NCBI GenBank assembly: GCA_028287785.1
Contig: JAQBOZ010000010.1
Location: forward strand, 1 to 57,391
Direction: 5' to 3'
DNA from: Chlorobiota bacterium
Lineage (GTDB): Bacteria > Bacteroidota > Ignavibacteria > OLB7
DNA length: 57,391 bases
This document shows, piece after piece, positions 7,950 to 17,000 of the stretch (its first letter is position 1; every line of letters begins with the position of its first letter). The notes under the pieces are model-generated. The model had not been told where the DNA came from and did no database searches. It was given only the letters and a program-made list of their open reading frames with translations. Position numbers and translations under genes: made by a program.

Positions 7950-9103
7950 GCGTTCCGTATCGTCGCAGATTTCTCCAGGCGTTGATCGGCGGCGCCATCG
8001 CGTTGCCGGCGGTCCTTCGCTCGCAGATCCAGACCGGACCGGAATCGAAGCAGCCCGCCGATACCACGCAGACCCCGAAGCCCGCCACCGGCCACAGGAC
8101 GGAGCGGAAGAAGAAGGGAAAGGAGAACGACGCCCCCCCCGCGCTTGCGCTGCTGAAACCCCCCGCCCTGGTCGCCGGTTCCACGATCGCCCTGGTCGCC
8201 CCCGCCAGCGGAGTCTCACGGGCGGAGGCGGTCGATGCCGCCGCATCGCTCAGGAACCTCGGCTTCAATGTGAAGATGGGGGAATACCTCACCGCGAGCT
8301 TCGGCTATCTGGCGGCGGAGGATTCCAAACGGGCGACCGAGTTCATGAAGTTCGTCCGCGATCCCGAGGTGAACTGCATCATGGCGGTGCGTGGCGGCTA
8401 CGGCGTGATGCGAATCCTGCCGCTGCTGGACTTCGCGGCCATCCGCGCCAACCCGAAGGTGATCATGGGCTATTCCGATATCACCGCCCTGGTCAACCCG
8501 ATATTCCAGCGCGCCGGCCTGGTGGCGTTCCATGGCCCGGTTGCCACCTCCACGTTCGACCCCTATACGCTCGATTCCTTCCGGCGAACGGTGATGAGCG
8601 CCGCGCCGGCCGGGCAGTTCGAGCAGAGCGGCGAGTTTCAGGGCTCGGTCTTCAGCGAGGCGCGCGCGGCCACCATCGTCCCCGGCAAGGCGCAGGGACG
8701 GCTTGTGGGGGGGAATCTCTCGCTGGTCACGGCGCTGATGGGAACCCCGTACGAGATCGACACGGCCGGGAAGATCCTCTTCATCGAGGAGGTGGAGGAG
8801 CCGCCGTATCATATCGACAGGATGCTGACCCAGCTTGCGCTGGGAGGAAAACTGCAGAGCGCCGCGGGCGTGGCGATCGGCCGGTTCAACAAGTGCGAGG
8901 GGCCGATGCGGAGCGGCGAGTTCAGAATGTCGCTGTCGATCGAGCAGATCGTCCGCGGGATTCTGGAGCCGCTGAAGATCCCGACGGTCTACGGCCTTGC
9001 CATCGGACATATCAAGAGCAAGCTGACCGTGCCGGTTGGCGCGCTCGCCACACTGGACGCCTCGGCCAAGACGATCAGGATCGACGAGGCAGCGGTTTCG
9101 TGA
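7946..9103 (+). CDS. Tat-exported LD-carboxypeptidase (peptidase S66)
   Basis: A 385-residue protein beginning with GTG that overlaps the upstream stop. The N-terminus has a twin-arginine signal (RRRFLQALIGGAIALPAV), followed by a Pro/Lys-rich linker to about residue 70, then the S66 fold. Motifs: GSTIALVAPASG at the start, RGGYGVMRILPLLDF, the nucleophile serine in GYSDITAL, a catalytic Glu region at LFIEEVEEPPYHIDRML, and the C-terminal histidine in GHIKSKLTVPVG. The family removes D-Ala from LD-linked muropeptides during murein recycling. LdcA of E. coli is cytosolic, whereas this one should act outside the inner membrane. Confidence 0.9.
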   Translation: MSVPYRRRFLQALIGGAIALPAVLRSQIQTGPESKQPADTTQTPKPATGHRTERKKKGKENDAPPALALLKPPALVAGSTIALVAPASGVSRAEAVDAAASLRNLGFNVKMGEYLTASFGYLAAEDSKRATEFMKFVRDPEVNCIMAVRGGYGVMRILPLLDFAAIRANPKVIMGYSDITALVNPIFQRAGLVAFHGPVATSTFDPYTLDSFRRTVMSAAPAGQFEQSGEFQGSVFSEARAATIVPGKAQGRLVGGNLSLVTALMGTPYEIDTAGKILFIEEVEEPPYHIDRMLTQLALGGKLQSAAGVAIGRFNKCEGPMRSGEFRMSLSIEQIVRGILEPLKIPTVYGLAIGHIKSKLTVPVGALATLDASAKTIRIDEAAVS

Positions 9104-9226
9104 TCATATCGTTCCCATCCGTCCGGAGATCCCGGCCGGATGCCCCCGCCGCACGATGATCGCGGCCATGTCGCCGAGCCCGGCATCGCGATCGCCGGAA
9201 ATGGTTTCCCCCGATATATCCTCTGC

Positions 9227-10432
9227 GTGAAATCCCTTGTCTCCATATTCTCACTCGCGTTGCTGGCCGTGCTGGGGGCCGTGGCGATCCTGGCGCAGAC
9301 GCGGGAGCCGGCGGTTCAGCGGGGCCGGCTGGATCAACTGCGCGCCACGATCGCGGAGTCGGAAGGGCGGCTGAAGGGGCTGGATTCGGCGGCGCGCGGA
9401 TCGGAGGAGTCGCTTGGCGAGTATCGACGGCAGGCCATCGCGCTCGATACGCTGATCGACGCGCTTCAGGCGGAGGAGAGCCGGGAGGAGGCCGAGATGA
9501 TGGTGTTGCGGCGGCATCACGATTCGCTCGCCGGCGAGCTGGCGGAGCTGAAGGGGCGTTACGCGCAGGCGGCCCGCGCGCTGCTGAAGCGGCGTCTTCT
9601 TGCCTCAAGCGGCTCCGTGCTTCTGATGCCGGCCGAACATCTCGAGCTGGCATTGCGGCAGCATCTGTTCGAACGATATGCCCGCGTCCGGGACGCCCGC
9701 GCGCGGGAGATCACGGCGATGGTCCGCGTTCTCGCGGCGCAGGACGCGGTGCTGGTGGCGCGCGAACGGGAACAGCAGAAGGTGATTGCCGAAAAGCGAT
9801 CGCGAATCGAGCGGCTGCTGGCGTTGCAGCGCGAGGGGATGGCGACGCTTGCCGGCACCGATGCCAGACGAAACGCCCTTCGGACGCTGATCGAGCGGAA
9901 GAACGAGGAGTCCCGGCAGATCGCCGCGATGATCGAAACGATGGCGCGGCGCAGGACACAGGATGCGCCGGTCGCCGAAAGCCATTCCGCCGCAACGGCG
10001 CGCGCGAACGGCGGCGCGGTACAGTCGGAGGCAAAGCCGCGGAACACCGGGCCGCTTCATTTCTCCTGGCCCACATCCGGGCGGAGGATTGCCGAGGGAT
10101 ATGGCGAGCGGACCAACCCGGAAACCGGGACGGTGACGATCAACCCCGGCATCACCATCGACGCGGCGGCGGGAGCGGGCGTGACGGCGGCGGAGGATGG
10201 AACGGTATCGGCGGTATCGTGGCTGCCGAGCTTCGGGACGGTGGTGATCGTGGAGCATCGCGGAGGATATCGGACGGTCTACGGCAATCTGGAGGGGGCG
10301 TCGGTCTCGCGCGGGACAAGCGTAAGCGCGGGGGAGAGGATCGGGACGGTGGGCGGGGGATCAGGGGGGGGGCTCCACTTCGAGGTGTGGCAGGGGGAAA
10401 CGCGACTGAACCCGGCCGGCGTGCTTCACTGA
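9227..10432 (+). CDS. EnvC-like murein hydrolase activator (degenerate LytM/M23)
   Basis: A 401-residue protein if started at the GTG at 9227, which leads directly into a signal peptide (KSLVSIFSLALLAVLGAVAI). Residues about 25-290 are almost entirely coiled coil. After a short linker comes a LytM domain of about 115 residues. The zinc ligands are lost: the H-x-G-I-D site reads NPGIT, the Y-x-H-L site reads YGNL, and the first His of H-L-H is Gly (GGGLHFEVW). This matches EnvC/NlpD-type activators, which bind and switch on amidases during cell division rather than cutting murein. It ends 98 bases before era. The upstream ATG at 9140 would add non-homologous residues. Confidence 0.85.
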   Translation: MKSLVSIFSLALLAVLGAVAILAQTREPAVQRGRLDQLRATIAESEGRLKGLDSAARGSEESLGEYRRQAIALDTLIDALQAEESREEAEMMVLRRHHDSLAGELAELKGRYAQAARALLKRRLLASSGSVLLMPAEHLELALRQHLFERYARVRDARAREITAMVRVLAAQDAVLVAREREQQKVIAEKRSRIERLLALQREGMATLAGTDARRNALRTLIERKNEESRQIAAMIETMARRRTQDAPVAESHSAATARANGGAVQSEAKPRNTGPLHFSWPTSGRRIAEGYGERTNPETGTVTINPGITIDAAAGAGVTAAEDGTVSAVSWLPSFGTVVIVEHRGGYRTVYGNLEGASVSRGTSVSAGERIGTVGGGSGGGLHFEVWQGETRLNPAGVLH

Positions 10433-10530
10433 CTGAAGAAGAGCGCGGAGCCGGCGTGGAGAAGAAAAAGATCAACAACATTATTTCCGTGCCCCTCGGG
10501 GCAACTACATACGGGGCGAATCAATACAAC

Positions 10531-11466
10531 ATGATGGATGAACAACAGGGGCAGACCCCATCGGGCGGCGGCCCGGAGCAGTTTCGCACGGGGTACGTGG
10601 CGATTGTCGGAGAGCCGAACGTGGGGAAGTCCACGCTGGTGAACAGGCTGGTGGGGGCGAAGCTCTCCATCGTCTCGAAAAAACCGCAGACCACCCGCAA
10701 GAGCGTGCTGGGGATCATGACCACCGACAGCGCGCAGATGATCTTTCTGGACACGCCGGGGGTGCTCACGCCGCACTATCTGCTTCAGCAGAAGATGCTG
10801 GGCTATGTGGAAACCGCCCTGCGCGATGCCGACGTAATCCTCCTGATGATCGACGTGAACTCCCCCGATCTGGAACGCCTTGCCCTGACCCCGCTTGGCG
10901 CCGTCAGGGAGCTTGGCAAGCCGATCATCATGGTGCTCAACAAGGTGGACTCCCTCCCGGACAGGGCGATCGTCCTCCCGATGATGGAGCAGTTCATGAA
11001 TTCCGGCGCGTTCGCGGAGGTGCTGCCGATCAGCGCCCTGCATGGCGACAACGCCGAAGTGCTGCTGGAGATGATCGGCAAACGGCTTCCTCCCGGCGAT
11101 CCGCTGTACGATCCCGAGCTTATCAGCCAGCAGCCGCAGCGCTTTTTCGTGAGCGAGTTGATCCGCGAGCAGATCCTCCGCCTGTACGATCAGGAGATCC
11201 CCTATTCGGTGGAGGTGTCGATCGTTGAGTTCAAGGAGCGCCCGTCGCCGCAGAAGCTCTACATCCACGCGGAGATCATCGTGGAGCGGGACACGCAGAA
11301 GGGGATCATCATCGGGAAGAAGGGGGAGGCGCTGAAGCGGCTTGGCGAGCGGGCGCGGAGGGGGATCGAGGATTTCATGGAGCAGGAGATCTACCTGGAG
11401 CTTTTCGTGAAGGTGCGGAACGACTGGCGCCAGAGCGAGAACCGCCTGCGCGGATTCGGGTACTGA
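10531..11466 (+). CDS. era: GTPase Era
   Basis: A 311-residue Era. The GTPase domain (about 20-190) has G1 GEPNVGKST, G2 region KPQTTRKSVLGI, G3 DTPG and G4 NKVD. The C-terminal KH domain includes GIIIGKKGEALKRLGERAR and ends in RNDWRQSENRLRGFGY. Era binds the 3' end of 16S rRNA and acts in 30S maturation. The start is the ATG at 10531 (ATGATG); the open frame extends upstream but overlaps the EnvC-like gene. No Shine-Dalgarno is seen. A small palindrome (TGCCCC, TC, GGGGCA) at 10490-10503 in the leader resembles half of the intergenic repeat family. Confidence 0.95.
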   Translation: MMDEQQGQTPSGGGPEQFRTGYVAIVGEPNVGKSTLVNRLVGAKLSIVSKKPQTTRKSVLGIMTTDSAQMIFLDTPGVLTPHYLLQQKMLGYVETALRDADVILLMIDVNSPDLERLALTPLGAVRELGKPIIMVLNKVDSLPDRAIVLPMMEQFMNSGAFAEVLPISALHGDNAEVLLEMIGKRLPPGDPLYDPELISQQPQRFFVSELIREQILRLYDQEIPYSVEVSIVEFKERPSPQKLYIHAEIIVERDTQKGIIIGKKGEALKRLGERARRGIEDFMEQEIYLELFVKVRNDWRQSENRLRGFGY

Positions 11467-11469
11467 GCG

Positions 11470-13152
11470 ATGATGAGGATCGGGAGGGATCAGGGGGAAC
11501 TCGATGCGATCGAGGCTCGTCTCCGGCTGGCGAACAACGACCGTGAGCGGATCGATCCCCTGCTCGGGATCTCGACCGCCCTCCGGTCATCCGATCCGTT
11601 ACGGGCGCTTGAGAGTGCCGGGGAGGCGCTGGATCTTGCTCTCCGGTTGGGGGCTCCGCTTGTGATCGCCGATGCTCATCGCGCCGTGGGGCTCCGTCAT
11701 CTGGAGTGCGGCCGGCATGCCGAGGCGCTGGGGCATCTCCGATCGGCGCTGGAAATCCATCGCCATCAGGACAATCTCCCCTTGCAGATCCTGATACTGA
11801 GCGATATGGGACGGGCGCTGCTGCTGGGGGATGATGTGGTGGGAGCCTTCACCATCTACATGGAACAGTTGCAGAAGAGCGAGTCGCTCGGCGATCGTCT
11901 CGCCATCGCCCGGTCGCTCCGCGATCTGGGGGAGTTCCACCGGCGGCTCGGCGATCTTGACCGGGGGATGCTCTATCTCCGTCGGGGCCTGGCGCTTGCC
12001 GGGGGCCTGGCCGATCAGGGGCTTGTGGGGGCGATTCACTATCACATCGGGTTGATTCATCTTCAGAACGGCAGACCCGTGGCCGCGGTCGACGAGCTGG
12101 AACGGAGCATCGCCATCATCGCCGGGAGCGATCCGTTGATGGAGGGGAGAGGGAGGCTTCGTCTGGGGCAGGGGCTTAGCTCTCTGGGGATGACCGAGCC
12201 GGCTCTGGACCAGGGGACGATTGGGCTTGAGCGGAGCCTTGCGGCCGGGGATGACGCCACCGCCGTGCAGTTGCTGATCCTTCTCGGTTTTCTGGAGGAG
12301 CTGCGCGGTGATGCCAGGGCGGCCATCGCCTACAGCGATCGTTCCATCCGGATCTCGGCTTCCTTCCCCGATCAATCCTACGTGGCCGCGGCATCGCTCC
12401 TCCGTGGCGATCTTCACCGCGAGCGTGGGGAGCTCGAGTCCGCCGCGGAATTCTACCGCCGTTGCGTGGCCGCGGCCGATGTTTCCGGGAACTCCTACTG
12501 GAAGGGAAAGGGATGCGCGGCGCTTGCGACGCTGCATGAACAGCGTGGGGAGTTCGAGCGCGCCGTTGGCTACTACAGGCTCTTCATCGAATGCCGGGGG
12601 GAGCGCGCCGACTATGTGCGCCAGGCGAACCTCGACGAGATGCGGGAGTTCTGGCGGTTCGGTACGGGATCGAGCCAGCGGGAGGTGCATCGCCGCGCCG
12701 CCGAGGAACTGGAACGGGAGCTGGAGCGCCGACGGGGGGAACTTCAGGGGGCGGCGCTGGAGATGGTCCGCGCCGGGGAAGTCCTCGACGCCATTTACAA
12801 TGACCTGCAGGCACTCTCGGAATCGCTCCCCGCCGGAGCGCGCCCGGCCGCTGCCGCGATTGCCCGGCGGCTGGCGGCGGCAAGGGACGGGCGAAGCGAG
12901 TGGAACACGTTCGAGGGCCGGTTCGATCTGGTGAACCCCGGCTTCCTCCGCGAGATATCCTCGGCCCATCCCGAGCTTACCCCGGCGGAGCTGAAGGTCT
13001 GCTCGCTCCTCCGCGTCAGTCTCTCCTCCAAGGAGATCGCATCGGCCCTCGGCATCTCACCGGAGAGCGCCGATACCTATCGATCCCGCATCAGAAAAAA
13101 ACTCCGGCTCCCCTCGCAGAAAAGTCTGGTCAGCTACCTTGCGTCGATCTGA
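11470..13152 (+). CDS. TPR-repeat regulator with C-terminal LuxR-type HTH
   Basis: A 560-residue cytosolic protein starting three bases after era. Residues about 1-390 are tandem tetratricopeptide-like helical pairs, e.g. AHRAVGLRHLECGRHAEALG and AIARSLRDLGEFHRRLGDLD. Then comes a coiled coil (EELERELERRRGELQGAA) and a LuxR/FixJ-type helix-turn-helix (about 490-560: HPELTPAELKVCSLLRVSLS, then SKEIASALGISPESADTYRS). There is no receiver domain or membrane helix, so the TPR part probably receives the signal through a protein partner. This architecture is common in Bacteroidota and Chlorobi relatives. It is likely co-transcribed with era, but its target is unknown. Confidence 0.85.
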   Translation: MMRIGRDQGELDAIEARLRLANNDRERIDPLLGISTALRSSDPLRALESAGEALDLALRLGAPLVIADAHRAVGLRHLECGRHAEALGHLRSALEIHRHQDNLPLQILILSDMGRALLLGDDVVGAFTIYMEQLQKSESLGDRLAIARSLRDLGEFHRRLGDLDRGMLYLRRGLALAGGLADQGLVGAIHYHIGLIHLQNGRPVAAVDELERSIAIIAGSDPLMEGRGRLRLGQGLSSLGMTEPALDQGTIGLERSLAAGDDATAVQLLILLGFLEELRGDARAAIAYSDRSIRISASFPDQSYVAAASLLRGDLHRERGELESAAEFYRRCVAAADVSGNSYWKGKGCAALATLHEQRGEFERAVGYYRLFIECRGERADYVRQANLDEMREFWRFGTGSSQREVHRRAAEELERELERRRGELQGAALEMVRAGEVLDAIYNDLQALSESLPAGARPAAAAIARRLAAARDGRSEWNTFEGRFDLVNPGFLREISSAHPELTPAELKVCSLLRVSLSSKEIASALGISPESADTYRSRIRKKLRLPSQKSLVSYLASI

Positions 13153-13290
13153 TTCCCGCCGCTTCATCTATCAGTGTTCCCCCGTTGTTCGGATTTTGTC
13201 GAGTGATGCCGTTTGGCGCCGTCTCTATCTTGATTGCCGAATCCCGCCGCGCATTGGTGGCGGCCTGTGCAATCAATCCATTATCGCGTC

Positions 13291-14724
13291 ATGAACCATC
13301 TGCTGCCCCTCGGAATCCTTCTCATTCTCCTCTCCGGGTGCGCCTCCGCGCGCAGATTCGCGGGCGATCCGCCGGCGCGGTATCCGCTTCCGGTGGAACG
13401 GATGGCGCCGTTGATCGAGGGGAAATGGCTGATGACGATTCATGCGGCCGACCTCGGGAGTGTGCGGACGGTGATGGATGTTCAGGTTGCATCCGACGGC
13501 GCGATCGAAGCGCACTCCCGCCCCGGCGCGCTGGCCGATCTTGTCGGGGGATGGAAATCCTTCTGGGCGCGGCTTCTTTCGAGCGGATACGAGCATGGGG
13601 CGTTCCTCCATCTGTACGGGTACGCCGTTGAAGGTGGCGCCGATTCCCTGCTCGTTCGTGGCTCGATGATCTCCCCCATCGCAAATCTTCCCATGGAACT
13701 TCTTCTGCGGGACGGAACCTGGAAGGGGCGGCTCGGCGCGTGGGGGATGTTCGAGGCGCGACGTTTTACGGGAGAGCTTCCCTTGAGGGCTTACCGGAGC
13801 GTGGCCGGGGAGATCATGCGGGTGACCGGCGAGCATATCTTCAACCCGTCGATCATGGGGGAGGAGGCCTGGAAATCATTCCGGATCGATCTTCAAGCGG
13901 CGATGGAATCGGCCAGGGATGATGTGGACGCGCTCTTCGCCTTTTCGCGGCTGGCCGGGAGGCTGAACGTATCGCATTTCAACCTGACGCGCGCGTTCGA
14001 TCCGGCTCCCGCCGTCGGGCTTCCTGTGGCGGCGACGGGGGAGGCCGGAGGGGGAATCGATCTGACGTTTCCGGCGGCGGGGATCGCGGTGATGCGGATA
14101 CCGAATTTCAGCGGAGGGATCGCCCCGATCGACAGCGCGTTCCGGCTGGTCGATGAGCGTTCGATCCGGTCGCTGATCATCGATCTGCGCGATAATCCCG
14201 GAGGGGATTTCTCATCGATGCGGGTCGCGGCGCATCTTATCGGCGAGCCGGTGATGGCCGGAGCGCTGATCGCGCGGGAATGGTGGCGCGATCACGACGC
14301 GCTGCCGACCGGCGGATACGATACGCTTCCGACGATCTCGGGATATGACTCGGAGAGCATTCTGCGGACGCTTCATGCCGGTGGGATCATCGTGGGACGG
14401 GTGGCGCCCGTTGCTCCGCGCTTTACGGGGCGGCTTTTCGTGCTGATAAACTCCGGGACCGCCAGCGCCGCGGAGCCGCTTGCGGCGCTGCTTCAGGAGA
14501 TGCATCGGGGGACGTTGATCGGCGAGCGGACACGGGGCTACATGCTTTCATCGGAAACGTACGGGTTGGCGGATGGATGGAGCCTGAGGATACCGACGGC
14601 CGATTACTACACCGCCGGCGGCCGGCGACTGGAGAACGCGGGCGTGATCCCCGATGTGCCGATCGGATCAGCCGTCGCGCTCGACGAGGCGCTGCGTGCC
14701 ATCCGCCCGGCGCAGGCCCGGTGA
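13291..14724 (+). CDS. S41 family peptidase lipoprotein
   Basis: A 477-residue lipoprotein starting at the ATG at 13291, which gives a lipobox signal (LPLGILLILLSGCAS). The C-terminal half is an S41 (C-terminal processing/tricorn-like) peptidase: IIDLRDNPGGDFSSMR, then the serine region LINSGTASAAEPLAALLQE, and GERTRGYMLSSETYGLADGW. The N-terminal half (about 40-210) is a family-specific region with no PDZ seen. The lipid anchor would place it at the periplasmic face of the inner or outer membrane. It converges with the hybrid kinase gene, with 14 bases between stops. Confidence 0.85.
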   Translation: MNHLLPLGILLILLSGCASARRFAGDPPARYPLPVERMAPLIEGKWLMTIHAADLGSVRTVMDVQVASDGAIEAHSRPGALADLVGGWKSFWARLLSSGYEHGAFLHLYGYAVEGGADSLLVRGSMISPIANLPMELLLRDGTWKGRLGAWGMFEARRFTGELPLRAYRSVAGEIMRVTGEHIFNPSIMGEEAWKSFRIDLQAAMESARDDVDALFAFSRLAGRLNVSHFNLTRAFDPAPAVGLPVAATGEAGGGIDLTFPAAGIAVMRIPNFSGGIAPIDSAFRLVDERSIRSLIIDLRDNPGGDFSSMRVAAHLIGEPVMAGALIAREWWRDHDALPTGGYDTLPTISGYDSESILRTLHAGGIIVGRVAPVAPRFTGRLFVLINSGTASAAEPLAALLQEMHRGTLIGERTRGYMLSSETYGLADGWSLRIPTADYYTAGGRRLENAGVIPDVPIGSAVALDEALRAIRPAQAR

Positions 14725-14738
14725 TATCCCGGCGCGTC

Positions 14739-16298
14739 TCAATCCGCCGGCGTCTTGAGCAATTCCTCGATCGCGTCCTGGAGCTTCCTGACGCTGACCG
14801 GCTTCGTCAGATGGTTGGAAAATCCCGCCTCGCGGCTTCGGCGGATATCCTCCTCCATTCCGTAGCCGCTCAGCGCTATCGCCCTGACCGGCCGCCCGTC
14901 GGCGCTCAGCGTTCTGATAAGATCCAGGCCGCTTCCATCAGGCAGGCCGATATCGCTGATCACCAGATCGAACGTCTCATGGCGCGCCACTTCAAACGCG
15001 GCGCGGAGGCTGCCGGCGACCGTCACAGCATAGCCATGACGCTGGAGAAGGATCTGGATCACCCGTCGCGTATCCTCGTGATCCTCCACCAGCAGAATCC
15101 GCATGCCGTGATATCCGTCGCCGTTTGCGTGATGCGCCAGGCCATCCATCATCGCCGGCGCGGATGGCCTGATGGTATCCAGCTCTAGCGTGAAGATCGA
15201 GCCGCGATCCCGGCCATCGCTCTCGGCGCCCAGGGCGCCGCCATGCAGATCCACCAGCACCTTGCTGATGGCAAGACCCAGCCCCATGCCGCCGAACCGG
15301 TGGGAGTCATTGTGTTCCCCCTGCTCGAACGCGTTGAAGATCTTCGGCAGGCTTTTCGACTCGATGCCGACGCCATCATCGCAGATCTGCACGCGGATTC
15401 TTCCGCCGGCACCGATCGGGTTGATGGTGCGGACGATGATGTTTCCCCCGTGGCTGGTGAACTTCACCGCGTTGCGGATCAGGTTCCAGAGCACCTGCTG
15501 AAGCCTTGCGGCATCGGCGCGGACGTGATGACGCGCGGCCCGCAGATCGAGCGCCACGTTGATCTCCTTCTCGCCGATATCCGCGCCGCAGTTCTCCAGC
15601 ACGTGTCCTATCACCCCGTGGACATCCACATCCTGAAGATTGAGCTGGAGCTTGCCGTTTCCAACGCGGCTCAGATCCAGCAGATCATCGATCAGCCGTG
15701 CCTCCAGCTCCACGTTCCGGCGGATGATCTCGATCAGCAGACGGGTTTCGTCGGAGATATCATCCTGCGACTCGATGGCGTAGACGCTGGCGAGGACCGG
15801 CGTCAGCGGCGTGCGAAGCTCGTGACTGAGCACGGCGAGAAACTGATCCTTGGCGCGGTTTGCCGCCTCGGCGATATCTCTGGCCCGTTCCAGCTCCGCC
15901 TGCGCCTGCCTCCGTTCGGCACGTTCGGCCGCCTCCCGGAGCGCCCGCCGCACCGATGGGACCAGCCGCTCCATTCGCTGCTTCACCACATAATCGGTTG
16001 CGCCGCTCTTCAGCGTCTCGATGGCAAGCTCCTCCCCCAGCGTGCCGGATGCGAAGATAAAGGGCGTCGATGGCGATATCTCCTTCGCGATCCCGAGCGC
16101 CGAAATGCCGTCGAATGCGGGGAGCGCGTAATCGGCAAGGATCAGATCGAACTCCCCGCCCTGAAGCGCGCCCCGGAAATCATCAGCGGTTTCCACGCGC
16201 CTGATGTCGCACGGGATATCTCCGTCGGCAAGGGTTGTTGCAATCAGCTCCGCATCGAGCGGACTATCCTCCAGATGGAGGATGCGAAGTGCGTTCAT
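14739..16298 (-). CDS. Hybrid histidine kinase REC-HisKA-HATPase-REC
   Basis: A 519-residue soluble hybrid kinase. Domains: receiver 1 (about 5-120; phosphoacceptor Asp in DLILADYALP, Lys in DYVVKQ), a short coiled coil, HisKA with His in FLAVLSHELRTPL, HATPase (NLIRNAVKF, DDGVGI, FGGMGLGLA) and receiver 2 (about 395-515; DLVISDIGLP, HLTKP). There is no membrane segment or DNA-binding domain. The first receiver likely takes the signal and the second passes phosphate on. The ATG at 16298 is preferred over the GTG seven codons earlier because GGTGA precedes it. It follows the Rcp1-type regulator, separated by a strong nested hairpin. Confidence 0.9.
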   Translation of the reverse strand: MNALRILHLEDSPLDAELIATTLADGDIPCDIRRVETADDFRGALQGGEFDLILADYALPAFDGISALGIAKEISPSTPFIFASGTLGEELAIETLKSGATDYVVKQRMERLVPSVRRALREAAERAERRQAQAELERARDIAEAANRAKDQFLAVLSHELRTPLTPVLASVYAIESQDDISDETRLLIEIIRRNVELEARLIDDLLDLSRVGNGKLQLNLQDVDVHGVIGHVLENCGADIGEKEINVALDLRAARHHVRADAARLQQVLWNLIRNAVKFTSHGGNIIVRTINPIGAGGRIRVQICDDGVGIESKSLPKIFNAFEQGEHNDSHRFGGMGLGLAISKVLVDLHGGALGAESDGRDRGSIFTLELDTIRPSAPAMMDGLAHHANGDGYHGMRILLVEDHEDTRRVIQILLQRHGYAVTVAGSLRAAFEVARHETFDLVISDIGLPDGSGLDLIRTLSADGRPVRAIALSGYGMEEDIRRSREAGFSNHLTKPVSVRKLQDAIEELLKTPAD

Positions 16299-16330
16299 AC
16301 TGGTTCTGTCACCGTTCACTGTTATCGTTT

Positions 16331-16370
16331 CGGAGGGAAACGGACGGAAGCCGTCCGGAAATCCCCTCCG
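16331..16370. terminator. Nested hairpin between response regulator and hybrid kinase genes
   Basis: Outer arms CGGAGGG (16331-16337) and CCCTCCG (16364-16370) enclose inner arms CGGACGG (16341-16347) and CCGTCCG (16351-16357) with a 3-nt loop. On the minus strand it lies 58 bases after the response-regulator stop and 32 bases before the kinase ATG. It could be a terminator or attenuator-like leader; there is no T-run. Confidence 0.5.
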
Positions 16371-16428
16371 GGTTTATCATCATCATCCAAAAACTCCTCA
16401 CGCCGGGAACATCGGAGCGCCGGGGGCA

Positions 16429-16881
16429 TCATGGGGGAGGGATCGATCCGGGAGGGGGGTGATTGATCACCGCCCAGAAGAGGCCCAGCTCCTTGATCGC
16501 CGCCACGAACTCGGTGAAATCCACCGGCTTCACCACATATGCGTTCACCCCCAGATTATAGCTCCGCACCAGATCCTGCTCCTCGCGCGAGGAGGTGAGC
16601 ATCACCACCGGCACCGATTTCAGCGCCGCGTCCGCCTTGATCTTCTCGAGCACTTCCAGCCCGTCGATCTTCGGGAGCTTCAGGTCCAGCAGCACCACGG
16701 CCGGCATTCCCGGCGAGCGCATCTTGAAGATCCCCTGGAGATAGAGGTAATCAAGCGCCTCCTCGCCATCGCGGACCACCACGACTTCATTTGCCAGCCT
16801 GTTTTCGGCGAGCGCCGCCAGCATCAGCTCGACGTCGTTCGGATTGTCTTCAACCAGCAGAATCCTTTTTAACTCTGCCAT
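16429..16881 (-). CDS. Rcp1-type single-domain response regulator
   Basis: A 150-residue receiver domain and little else. Conserved residues are present: acidic pair in LLVEDNPNDVELML, phosphoacceptor Asp in VVLLDLKLPKIDGLEVLEKI, Thr/Ser in VVMLTSS, and Lys in AYVVKPVDF. The sequence type, including LPKIDGLEVLEKIK and the late NAYVVKPVDFTEF, is that of Rcp1, the partner of phytochrome-like kinases. There is no output domain, so it probably acts by protein contact or phosphorelay. The start at 16881 has a strong AAGGAGG. The gene lies about 120 bases downstream of the REC-PAS kinase, whose C-terminal catalytic region is of the Cph1-like type, so the two are likely partners. Confidence 0.9.
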   Translation of the reverse strand: MAELKRILLVEDNPNDVELMLAALAENRLANEVVVVRDGEEALDYLYLQGIFKMRSPGMPAVVLLDLKLPKIDGLEVLEKIKADAALKSVPVVMLTSSREEQDLVRSYNLGVNAYVVKPVDFTEFVAAIKELGLFWAVINHPPPGSIPPP

Positions 16882-17000
16882 CCGGCTCCCTCCTTGACGA
16901 TCATGAGATGATGGGCCTCCAGCCCGCGAGTCGATGCCCTTCCAGGGCATGTTGATAAGCATTACGATCCCGTCCGCGCGATCCACCGTGTAAGGTGATC

